Below, in pieces: positions 1 through 6,020 of a DNA stretch of 8,288 nt. A model generated the notes under the pieces. It had not been told where the DNA came from, searched no databases, and was given only the letters and a program-made list of their open reading frames with translations. Positions within the stretch are counted from its first letter, which is position 1. Each line of letters begins with the position of its first letter. Made by a program: the position numbers and the translations under genes. This DNA comes from JAJBWD01 sp041670885 (GTDB lineage Bacteria; Bacillota; Clostridia; Clostridiales; Clostridiaceae). The DNA lies in the NCBI GenBank assembly GCA_041670885.1, contig JBAXYJ010000127.1, forward strand, positions 1 to 8,288. Direction: 5' to 3'.

Positions 1-912
1 ATTGCAGCGGTGATTGATTTAATATCCAGAATTTTAGCACCTGTAGAATCCATAGCAATGGAATTTCAGACTATTCAGGAGGCTGTTTCCGGTGTTAAGA
101 GGATACAGAGTTTTGCATTGGAGGATGAGGAAAAAAGATATAGTAATAATTCAGTAATAATAAAAAGATATGAGGATTTAAGTATATCAGTAAAGAATGT
201 TGCTTTTTCTTATAGTAAAGATAATGAAATTATTAAAGATGTATCCTTTATAGTAGAGCCGGGACAAAAGACAGCGCTAGTTGGAAGGACAGGAGCAGGA
301 AAAAGCACTATATTAAATCTGATAGCAGGTCTCTATAAACCAGATGAAGGAAGCATAGAAATTGGAGGAATGGATCCATTTAAAATGGACCCAAATATAA
401 GAAGGCACATAATGGGAATAGTACCGCAATCCTTCCCGGTTTATGATGTGTCTGTCAGGGATGCTATTACATTATACGATGAAACAATAACTGAGAAGCA
501 GGTAGAAGAAGCAGCTATTATTGTTGGACTCCATGATGATATAATTAAGCTTCCAAATGGATATAACACTATTATAGGAGAAGGCGGAACCGGATTATCA
601 TATGGACAGTACCAGCTTCTGTCTCTTGCCTGTGCATTGGTATGCAATCCGCCTTTACTTCTTTTAGATGAGGTTACATCAGGACTGGACGGTGTCACTG
701 AAGAAAGAATATTTAAAGCACTAAGAAATATATCTAAAGGCAGAACTATAATTACAATAAGTCACAGGGTTTCAGGAATTATTGATGCGGATAAAGTAAT
801 AATATTAGACAGTGGAAAGGTAGTGGAGGAGGGAACCCCTTCAGATTTAGCCGGTAAAAATGGATGGTATGCTAAATACAACCAGATTGAGCAGCTTGGA
901 TGGAAGATATAA
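1..912 (+). CDS. ABC exporter half-transporter, ATP-binding C-terminal part (5' partial)
   Basis: This is the C-terminal part of a membrane exporter subunit that couples ATP hydrolysis to transport; the substrate cannot be told. The reading frame is open to the left edge, so the gene starts upstream and the GTG at 10 is an internal Val codon. The first ~45 residues (ISRILAPVESIAMEFQ...) match the last coupling helices of an exporter membrane domain. The complete nucleotide-binding domain follows: A-loop aromatic (FSY, near 205-213), Walker A GRTGAGKST (283-309), Q-loop Gln (427-429), signature LSYGQ (595-609), Walker B LLLLDE (655-672), D-loop SGLD and H-loop His (763-765). All catalytic residues are present. 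The signature helix reads LACAL where LARAL is usual. The end (GWYAKY...LEQ-type tail, GWKI) resembles a clostridial exporter subfamily known to me with LSFGQ and LDEMTSGLD motifs. Such subunits often work as pairs, so a partner may lie to the left. Confidence 0.93.
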   Translation: MAAVIDLISRILAPVESIAMEFQTIQEAVSGVKRIQSFALEDEEKRYSNNSVIIKRYEDLSISVKNVAFSYSKDNEIIKDVSFIVEPGQKTALVGRTGAGKSTILNLIAGLYKPDEGSIEIGGMDPFKMDPNIRRHIMGIVPQSFPVYDVSVRDAITLYDETITEKQVEEAAIIVGLHDDIIKLPNGYNTIIGEGGTGLSYGQYQLLSLACALVCNPPLLLLDEVTSGLDGVTEERIFKALRNISKGRTIITISHRVSGIIDADKVIILDSGKVVEEGTPSDLAGKNGWYAKYNQIEQLGWKI

Positions 913-921
913 AAGACTAAT

Positions 922-957
922 TCAAACAAATTTTTAAAAAAATACAGGATTGTTTGA
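922..957. repeat. Inverted repeat TCAAACAA/TTGTTTGA between the ABC gene and serA
   Basis: Perfect 8-bp arms (922-929 and 950-957) flank a 20-nt spacer that itself holds a T-run followed by an A-run (930-944) able to pair. The right arm overlaps the -35 element of the serA promoter at 954-959. It could be an operator for a dimeric regulator of serA. It could also be a weak, AT-only hairpin ending the ABC transcript, although the downstream tail (TATTTTC) is poor for a terminator. The sequence does not decide between these. Confidence 0.4.
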
Positions 958-982
958 TATTTTCATTCAAATACGATATACT
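954..982 (+). promoter_or_regulatory. Sigma-A promoter of serA
   Basis: The -35 is TTGATA (954-959) and the -10 is TATACT (977-982), separated by exactly 17 bp; each box matches the consensus at 5 of 6 positions. Transcription would begin near 989, leaving a leader of only about 20 nt. That is too short for a T-box or riboswitch, so any control should act at initiation. Confidence 0.75.
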
Positions 983-995
983 ATTAAAAAAGTTT

Positions 996-999
996 GGAG
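996..999 (+). promoter_or_regulatory. Ribosome binding site fixing the serA start
   Basis: GGAG at 996-999 is 9 nt from the ATG at 1009 but only 3 nt from the in-frame TTG at 1003. The spacing therefore selects ATG 1009 over the longer reading. Confidence 0.75.
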
Positions 1000-1008
1000 T
1001 GATTGAAA

Positions 1009-2172
1009 ATGTATAAAATAGCTGTATTTAATAGGATATGTGAAAAAGGATTAGCCTTGCTGCCGGATGAAAATTACAAACTGACAGGAGAGGAAACAAA
1101 TGGAGCAGAAGGCATTTTAGTAAGAAGTGCTAAACTGCATGATTTGGAAATGCCGGATTCAATAAGGGGAATAGCAAGAGCAGGAGCAGGTACAAATAAT
1201 ATTCCGGTTATTGAGTGTTCAAATAAGGGAATAGTTGTATTTAATACACCCGGTGCAAATGCAAATGCTGTCTCGGAACTTACTATATTAGGGCTTCTTT
1301 TAAGTTCCAGAAAAGTATATGAGGGAATTGAATGGACAAAGACTCTTCAGGGAGACGTAGAAAAGAAAGTAGAAAAGGGCAAGGAACAGTTTGCAGGACC
1401 TGAATTGAAGGGTAAAACACTGGGAGTTGTAGGACTTGGAGCAATTGGAGTACTAGCTTCCAATTCAGGTATAAAATTAGGGATGAAGGTTATAGGATAT
1501 GACCCCTATGTGTCTGTGAAAAATGCCATAGGACTTTCCTGGGATATGAAATATGCAGAAAATATTGAAGAGCTTCTTGCAAAAGCTGATTATATCACGC
1601 TTCACCTGCCTCTTGTTAAGGAAACTACAGAATTTATAAATAAAGAAAAAATAGATAAAATGAAAGATGGAGTTAAAATACTTAATTTCTCCAGATCAAG
1701 CCTGGTTAACGAAGATGATGTGATAAATGCTTTAGATAGTTCTAAAGTTTCAAAATATGTTACTGATTTTCCAACAGAAAAAATTCTAAAAAACCCAAAA
1801 GCAGTATGTTTGCCTCATTTAGGGGCATCCACTCCGGAAGCTGAGGAGAATTGTGCAATAATGGCAGTATCCCAGCTTAAGGATTTTTTAGAAAATGGAA
1901 ATATTAAAAATTCAGTAAATTTTCCTAACTGCAGCCTGGACAGAAATCCGGGAACTGTAAGAATAACTGTTATCAATAAAAATGTGCCTAATATGATAGG
2001 AGCACTAACCGGAGTCCTGGCAAAATACCATATAAATATTATTGAGATGGTAAATAAGAGTAAGGGAGATTATGCCTATAATATTTTAGATGTCAGCGGC
2101 TTTGTTACAGAAGAAAATTTATATGAAATAAGACATATTGATGGAATTTTAAGAGTTACATATCTGCCATAA
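1009..2172 (+). CDS. serA: D-3-phosphoglycerate dehydrogenase with ACT domain
   Basis: This cytoplasmic enzyme oxidises 3-phosphoglycerate to 3-phosphohydroxypyruvate with NAD+, the first step of serine synthesis. The product is 387 aa, the usual size of the short clostridial form. Its D-2-hydroxyacid dehydrogenase fold shows a substrate-domain segment RAGAGTNNI (58-66), NAD-binding GLGAIG (142-147), Asp165 at the end of the second Rossmann strand (NAD preference), and the catalytic trio Arg229, Glu257 and His270 (in LPHLGASTPEAEEN). The C-terminal ~70 residues (from about 317, VRITVINKNVPNMIGALTGV) form an ACT domain, which in this family commonly binds serine for feedback inhibition. Around the catalytic Arg it reads SRSSLVNED where relatives have ARGGLVNED. 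The usual clostridial neighbour serC is not in the window. The gene has its own promoter and terminator, so it is monocistronic. A related 2-hydroxyacid dehydrogenase is possible but less likely. Confidence 0.92.
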   Translation: MYKIAVFNRICEKGLALLPDENYKLTGEETNGAEGILVRSAKLHDLEMPDSIRGIARAGAGTNNIPVIECSNKGIVVFNTPGANANAVSELTILGLLLSSRKVYEGIEWTKTLQGDVEKKVEKGKEQFAGPELKGKTLGVVGLGAIGVLASNSGIKLGMKVIGYDPYVSVKNAIGLSWDMKYAENIEELLAKADYITLHLPLVKETTEFINKEKIDKMKDGVKILNFSRSSLVNEDDVINALDSSKVSKYVTDFPTEKILKNPKAVCLPHLGASTPEAEENCAIMAVSQLKDFLENGNIKNSVNFPNCSLDRNPGTVRITVINKNVPNMIGALTGVLAKYHINIIEMVNKSKGDYAYNILDVSGFVTEENLYEIRHIDGILRVTYLP

Positions 2173-2181
2173 GATTATAAC

Positions 2182-2210
2182 AGCCAGTTTTTTACTGGCT
2201 TATTTTTATT
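2182..2210 (+). terminator. Rho-independent terminator of serA
   Basis: A 7-bp perfect stem, AGCCAGT (2182-2188) with ACTGGCT (2194-2200), has a 5-nt T loop and is followed by the T-rich tail TATTTTTATT. It starts 9 bp after the serA stop codon and separates serA from the kinase operon. Confidence 0.88.
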
Positions 2211-2219
2211 ATTTATGAT
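2191..2219 (+). promoter_or_regulatory. Candidate sigma-A promoter for the kinase-TPR operon
   Basis: TTTACT (2191-2196, 4 of 6 matches) and TATGAT (2214-2219, 5 of 6) are separated by 17 bp. The -35 lies inside the serA terminator hairpin. If it is used, transcription starts near 2226 and the Spo0A boxes lie downstream of the start, a position that would favour repression. A second possibility is a weak -10, TAGACT (2279-2284) or TAAAGT (2284-2289), with the Spo0A boxes in place of a -35, as at Spo0A-activated promoters. Confidence 0.3.
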
Positions 2220-2260
2220 ACTGTAAATAGTAGGATAAACTAGAGAAAAATGATGGATAG

Positions 2261-2277
2261 TGTCGAATATATACGAA
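2261..2277 (+). promoter_or_regulatory. Putative Spo0A binding site (tandem 0A boxes)
   Basis: A perfect 0A box TGTCGAA occupies 2261-2267. A second, degenerate copy ATACGAA (4 of 7 matches, with CGAA kept) occupies 2271-2277, exactly 10 bp downstream in the same orientation. Spo0A dimers are known to bind tandem boxes one helical turn apart. The site lies in the 139-bp gap upstream of an orphan histidine kinase, 34 bp before the end of the spacer. The perfect box is clear; its function is inferred. Confidence 0.55.
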
Positions 2278-2311
2278 ATAGACTAAAGTTTAATGCTTAA
2301 GGAGTTTAAAA

Positions 2312-3163
2312 ATGGATAAGGGTAAAGAGGGGAAAAAAGGGAATGTAAAAGAAACCATGGATGATATATCTGATTATGACAAGTTAAAAACGGAATTATT
2401 TGGGAATATATCTCATGAGTTTAAGACTCCTTTAAATGTCATAATCTCAGCTATTCAATTATTAGAACTATATGGACAAAATGGAACAATAATAGATCCG
2501 GAGCTAAAACTTACTAAGTATTTAAATACTATGAAGCAAAATGCTTTTAGGCTGCTTAAACTTTCTAATAATATGATTGACTTGTCAAAAATTGATTCCA
2601 ACTATTTTGACATAGATCTTCATAATTATGATTTAGCAGCAGTAGTCCAGGAAATCGTTAAATCAGTTGACATATATGCAGAAACAAAAAAAATAAATCT
2701 TGTATTTAATAAGGGAATAGACAGTATAGTAATGGCATTTGATATAGGAAAATTCGAAAGAATAGTTTTGAATCTATTATCTAATGCATTAAAATTTACT
2801 AAACAAAATGGCACAGTTGAAGTAAAGCTTTATAAAAAAGATAATTATGCATTCATATCTGTTAAAGACAGCGGAATTGGAATTGCAAAAGATAATCAAG
2901 AGATGGTTTTTGAAAGATTTAAACAGGCTGACAGGTCCTTTACCAGAAAAGGAGAAGGCAGCGGTATTGGATTATCACTGGTAAAAGCTTTAGTCAGCAT
3001 GCATAACGGGGAGATAAATTTAAAAAGTGAGTATGGTGAGGGAAGTGAATTTACCATTAAGATTCCTATAAGAACAGTACAGGAGGATATGCAGATAGAT
3101 AATTATTCAATGTACAAGGAAAGCTTAATGGAAAGATTAAGAGTAGAGTTCTCGGATTTATAG
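2312..3163 (+). CDS. Orphan soluble histidine kinase (HisKA-HATPase) without sensor domain
   Basis: This 283-aa sensor-type histidine kinase autophosphorylates on His and passes the phosphate to a response regulator. The first ~25 residues are charged and Lys-rich, with no signal peptide, membrane helix or PAS domain. HisKA follows: NISHEFKTPLNV with the phospho-accepting His35. The ATPase domain has its N-box (LNLLSNALKFT, Asn158), G1 DSGIGI (186-191), an F-box (FERFKQAD) and G2 GSGIGLSLVK (216-225), then EGSEFTIKIP. All are intact. AAGGAG (2299-2304) is 7 nt before the ATG. No response regulator is adjacent, so it is an orphan; in clostridia several orphan kinases act on Spo0A directly, and the 0A box upstream suits such a role, though the target is inference. 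The tail (ERLRVEFSDL) recalls the EFSDIY endings I associate with clostridial orphan kinases. The next gene encodes a TPR protein and is probably co-transcribed. Confidence 0.9.
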   Translation: MDKGKEGKKGNVKETMDDISDYDKLKTELFGNISHEFKTPLNVIISAIQLLELYGQNGTIIDPELKLTKYLNTMKQNAFRLLKLSNNMIDLSKIDSNYFDIDLHNYDLAAVVQEIVKSVDIYAETKKINLVFNKGIDSIVMAFDIGKFERIVLNLLSNALKFTKQNGTVEVKLYKKDNYAFISVKDSGIGIAKDNQEMVFERFKQADRSFTRKGEGSGIGLSLVKALVSMHNGEINLKSEYGEGSEFTIKIPIRTVQEDMQIDNYSMYKESLMERLRVEFSDL

Positions 3164-3181
3164 AATATTTGGGGGTATAAA

Positions 3182-4798
3182 ATGGATCAGGGTGACTATA
3201 TTAAAAAGGGTGAATGTTTCGAAAAAATAAATAAGCATCTGGAGGCCATAGAAAATTACAAAAAAGCATTAGATGCGCCGGGAAATGAGAAGAATGACAA
3301 AAGCTTTAAGCTTAATATGAAGCTGGGTGAACTATACAGAAACAGTGGAGATATGGATAGCTGCTTGGAATATTTTACAGCGTCTTATGAAATTGCAGTA
3401 AAATTGGATAATATATATTTTAAAATTGATTCCCTTAATAAATTAGCAATGGAAAACTTTTACAAGGGAGAAATAGGTATTAGTTTAACTTACATAAATA
3501 AATCCGGCAATCTTCTTAATGAAGTTGATTATACAGAAGGGAAATTAAACAATCTAATATACTGGATTAGTAAACATTATTGTGAAAATGAATATTACAA
3601 AGCCAGAGAAATTGGGAATGCAGCTCTTAAATTATGCGGAGAAAATTATCCTTATTATAGGGGTAGATTTCTAAATATTATTGCTCAATCATTAACAGAT
3701 ATAACCGATGCCGATGAAGAACTGAATTTATTAAAGCTTTCTTTGAAAAGCTTTGAAGAAGCTGGCTTCATTCAGGGAATATTAGGTGTTACCAGTAATA
3801 TTGGAGCAATATATACCGATAAACTTCAGGATAATGAAAAGGCGTTTCAGGTTTACGCTGAATTAAAGAATAAAGCAAAAAAAGAAAATTTTAATGAATT
3901 TGTGGTTATATCGTATATAGATATAGGAGAAACATACTTAAGTATTCTAAAATATGATAAAGCATATATTTCCTATAAAAATGGCCTTAAGACAGCAAAA
4001 AAAATAAAATTGGATCATATGACTTTCTATGCATATATAGGATTATTACACTCCTGTATTAAATTAGGAAAGTATAGGGAGGCTTATAAATATTTTAAAT
4101 TAGCTAGTGATGAATTTTCTAAAAACCCTGAGCAGGGACCAACAATCTCTTTATATTACAAGGTTAATTCATTATTTTATTATAAATTAGGCGATATGGG
4201 AAATGCTAAAAAAAATAGTAAGTTATCTTTACGATTTTTAACAATAGATTCAGTTATTAAGTGGAATGCGGGACTTGTTTATGAATTTATAAGGCTTCAG
4301 GATGCCAAAGATAGTATTGAAATAAATGAAGCACTGGAGGGTATAAAAGGTCTGCTGTCTATGTATAAAAGCATAGAATTTATTATGAATAATGTATATA
4401 ATTCAGTTATTTGTCTCTTGGACAAAGGATATGAAGATGAAGCCATCAGAATGTTTAATGAGTATAAAGATATTAAAGTGAAGCCTGATCTTTTAAGGCT
4501 TTATATAGAGGTATATATTAAAAGAATAAAAGATATTGACAGCATTGGTGAAATAAATAAACTTGAAGCTTCAGCAGAAGCAAATGGGGGAAGTCTGCTG
4601 TGGAAGGTTTACCTTTTGATTGGTGATTATTATTTTAAAAAAAGTATCTTAACTGCTGCCAGGTATTATGGAAAATCCTTAATTGAAGCAGATAAATTCA
4701 TAAACAGAGTACCTAAAGAATATAAAGACAGCTTTTCTAAAACTTATAATCTTGATAAACCACGTAATAAACTTATAAGCATAGAAAAATTTTTATAG
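3182..4798 (+). CDS. Tetratricopeptide-repeat protein, putative partner of the upstream kinase
   Basis: This is a 538-aa cytoplasmic protein made almost wholly of helical TPR-like repeats. The clearest are at about 5-31 (YIKKGECFEKINKHLEAIENY), 45-74, 203-233, 243-274 (IDIGETYLSILKYDKAYISY) and 283-312; more diverged units run to about 505. There is no signal peptide, membrane helix, HTH or enzymatic domain. The last ~40 residues (ARYYGKSLIEADKFINRVP, then KEYKDSF) resemble the stretch that in large clostridial signalling proteins joins a TPR array to GAF, GGDEF or kinase domains, but the protein ends there. The start is 18 bp after the kinase stop, with GGGGG at 3171-3175 and 6 nt spacing, so the two are probably co-transcribed. 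TPR proteins such as Rap bind signalling proteins or peptides, so a role in controlling the kinase or its target is plausible but unproven. It is longer than Rap (about 380 aa), and I see no Phr-like peptide gene after it. Confidence 0.85.
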   Translation: MDQGDYIKKGECFEKINKHLEAIENYKKALDAPGNEKNDKSFKLNMKLGELYRNSGDMDSCLEYFTASYEIAVKLDNIYFKIDSLNKLAMENFYKGEIGISLTYINKSGNLLNEVDYTEGKLNNLIYWISKHYCENEYYKAREIGNAALKLCGENYPYYRGRFLNIIAQSLTDITDADEELNLLKLSLKSFEEAGFIQGILGVTSNIGAIYTDKLQDNEKAFQVYAELKNKAKKENFNEFVVISYIDIGETYLSILKYDKAYISYKNGLKTAKKIKLDHMTFYAYIGLLHSCIKLGKYREAYKYFKLASDEFSKNPEQGPTISLYYKVNSLFYYKLGDMGNAKKNSKLSLRFLTIDSVIKWNAGLVYEFIRLQDAKDSIEINEALEGIKGLLSMYKSIEFIMNNVYNSVICLLDKGYEDEAIRMFNEYKDIKVKPDLLRLYIEVYIKRIKDIDSIGEINKLEASAEANGGSLLWKVYLLIGDYYFKKSILTAARYYGKSLIEADKFINRVPKEYKDSFSKTYNLDKPRNKLISIEKFL

Positions 4799-4810
4799 AG
4801 TTAAACAAAC

Positions 4811-4838
4811 AAAAGGGGATAAATAGGCCAACCCTTTT
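4811..4838. terminator. Shared terminator between the convergent TPR gene and corA
   Basis: AAAAGGG (4811-4817) pairs with CCCTTTT (4832-4838) around a 14-nt loop. It sits in the 48-bp gap between convergent genes. On the minus strand the stem is followed by GTTTGTTTAA, and on the plus strand by ATTTATA, so it could stop transcripts in both directions. The stem is short and the loop large, hence moderate confidence. Confidence 0.55.
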
Positions 4839-4846
4839 ATTTATAC

Positions 4847-5908
4847 CTAAAACCATTTTTTTTTCTTAAATACTGCCAGCATTCCTATTACTACTGAAAG
4901 CATAATTACCCAAAGTACATAATAACCATATTTGAACTGCAGCTCAGGCATATACTGAAAATTCATGCCATAAATACCAACTATAAATGAAAGCGGAATA
5001 AATATAGTTGAAAATATTGTCAGTATTTTCATTACTTCATTCATTTTATTGCTGATGCTGCTAAGATATATATCCAGCATATTTGATATAGAATCGAGAA
5101 AAAGCTGAATAGTATCATTAACCTCAATGAGATGCTCGTATATGTCTTTGATATATATGCTTAAATCTTTTGATATTAAAGAATAGTCACCATGGTATAT
5201 ATTGCTTAGCACCTCTCTTAAGGGCCAGACTGATTTTTTCAGGTATATAAGTTCACTTTTTATGTTGTATATTTGTTTTAAAGTTCCTTTATCCGGTCTG
5301 TCGACCAGTTCTTCCTCCAGATATTCAATTCTATCTTCAAAATTTTCAAGTACTATGAAATAATTATCAACAATTGCATCAATAATAGCATAGCACAGGT
5401 AATCCGGGTTTTTCTTTCTTATTGGTCCTTTGTCCATCCTGATTCTTTCTCTGATAGTGTCAAAAACGTCCCCTGGTTTCTCTTGAAAAGTTAGAATATA
5501 ATTTTCAGACATAACTATACTTATCTGCTCAGCTATAATCCTATTACCTTCATCAGATAAATATATCATTTTTAATATGGTGAAAAAGAGGTTATTAATT
5601 TCATCTACCTTAGGTCTTTTTGAAGTATTTAATATGTCTTCTAAAATCAGATGCTCTATGTTGAATATCTTTCCCAGCTTTTCAATAACCGAAATGTTAT
5701 TTAAACCATATACATTAATCCAATGGATCCCGCTGTTATCATTAAAGTTAATCTGATTTAAATCTTTAATTGATTTTTCTGTTATATGGTCCTGGGTATA
5801 ATGAATATAGGAAATTTCCACATCAGTTATCTTGTTATCTCCAATATAAATCAGGCTTCCGGGCTTAAGACCAGCTTTTTTTGAAATGTTTTTAGTATTT
5901 CTCCGCAT
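4847..5908 (-). CDS. corA: CorA-family magnesium/cobalt transport protein
   Basis: This inner-membrane pentameric channel takes up Mg2+ (also Co2+ or Ni2+ in family members). The product is 353 aa, the normal length. The N-terminus (KKAGLKPGSLIYIGD, 10-24) is typical of the family. A long cytoplasmic alpha/beta and helical funnel domain follows, with EQISIVMSENYILTFQE (127-143) and a coiled stretch VLENFEDRIEYLEEEL (186-201). Two C-terminal membrane helices lie at about 295-313 and 328-347. The signature YGMNF (313-317) and MPEL (320-323) lie in the loop between them, and a basic KKKKW tail ends the protein. On the minus strand AGGAGG (5915-5920) sits 6 nt before the ATG, which fixes the start. 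The gene stands alone, convergent with the TPR gene. The predicted leader is too short for an M-box magnesium riboswitch. Zn2+ efflux (ZntB-like) is an alternative role within the superfamily, but the GMNF/MPEL motif favours CorA. Confidence 0.94.
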   Translation of the reverse strand: MRRNTKNISKKAGLKPGSLIYIGDNKITDVEISYIHYTQDHITEKSIKDLNQINFNDNSGIHWINVYGLNNISVIEKLGKIFNIEHLILEDILNTSKRPKVDEINNLFFTILKMIYLSDEGNRIIAEQISIVMSENYILTFQEKPGDVFDTIRERIRMDKGPIRKKNPDYLCYAIIDAIVDNYFIVLENFEDRIEYLEEELVDRPDKGTLKQIYNIKSELIYLKKSVWPLREVLSNIYHGDYSLISKDLSIYIKDIYEHLIEVNDTIQLFLDSISNMLDIYLSSISNKMNEVMKILTIFSTIFIPLSFIVGIYGMNFQYMPELQFKYGYYVLWVIMLSVVIGMLAVFKKKKWF

Positions 5909-5938
5909 AGGGCTCCTCCTCAGAGATTAATTTCCTTA

Positions 5939-5969
5939 ATTATATCATAGTACATTTAAAAGTTGTTAA
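5939..5969 (-). promoter_or_regulatory. Candidate corA promoter with extended -10
   Basis: Read on the minus strand, TGATATAAT gives a perfect -10 (5944 down to 5939) with the extended TG. A TTAACA -35 (5969 down to 5964) lies 19 bp upstream, longer than ideal but tolerable with an extended -10. Transcription would start near 5932, leaving a leader of about 24 nt. Confidence 0.55.
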
Positions 5970-5991
5970 GAGTCTCTAGAATTGATATAAT
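5963..5991 (+). promoter_or_regulatory. Sigma-A promoter of the aromatic acid exporter-like gene
   Basis: TTGTTA (5963-5968, 4 of 6) and a perfect TATAAT (5986-5991) are separated by 17 bp, and the predicted start is near 5998. Its -35 lies on the same bases as the candidate corA -35 on the other strand, so the two divergent promoters may compete for polymerase. Confidence 0.7.
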
Positions 5992-6010
5992 AATACAAAA
6001 AACTAGTTAG

Positions 6011-6015
6011 GGTGA
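6011..6015 (+). promoter_or_regulatory. Ribosome binding site fixing the start at 6021
   Basis: GGTGA (6011-6015), within AGGGTGAT, matches the 3' part of the anti-Shine-Dalgarno target and is 5 nt before the ATG at 6021. The in-frame GTG at 6012 is part of this site, so it is not the start. Confidence 0.7.
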
Positions 6016-6020
6016 TATGT

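Noticed and set aside
441..698. Antisense open frame of 85 codons inside the ABC ATPase gene
   Set aside because: It mirrors the strongly conserved Walker A-to-B region on the other strand, has no ribosome site, and its product resembles no family.
2230..2268. Possible sigma-H promoter: GTAGGATAA (2230-2238) and GTCGAAT (2262-2268)
   Set aside because: Both half-elements match the sigma-H patterns, but they are 23 bp apart instead of about 11-12 bp, so they cannot form one promoter.
4799..4846. Search for a Phr-like peptide gene after the TPR gene, by analogy with Rap-Phr pairs
   Set aside because: The gap is only 48 bp and is filled by the terminator hairpin; no secreted-peptide frame fits.
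5282..5312. TGTCGAC in corA as another Spo0A box
   Set aside because: It mismatches the box at the last base and lies inside coding sequence, where chance matches are expected.
5909..6020. Possible M-box magnesium riboswitch upstream of corA
   Set aside because: The divergent gap is only about 110 bp and the likely corA start leaves a leader near 24 nt, far too short for an M-box.
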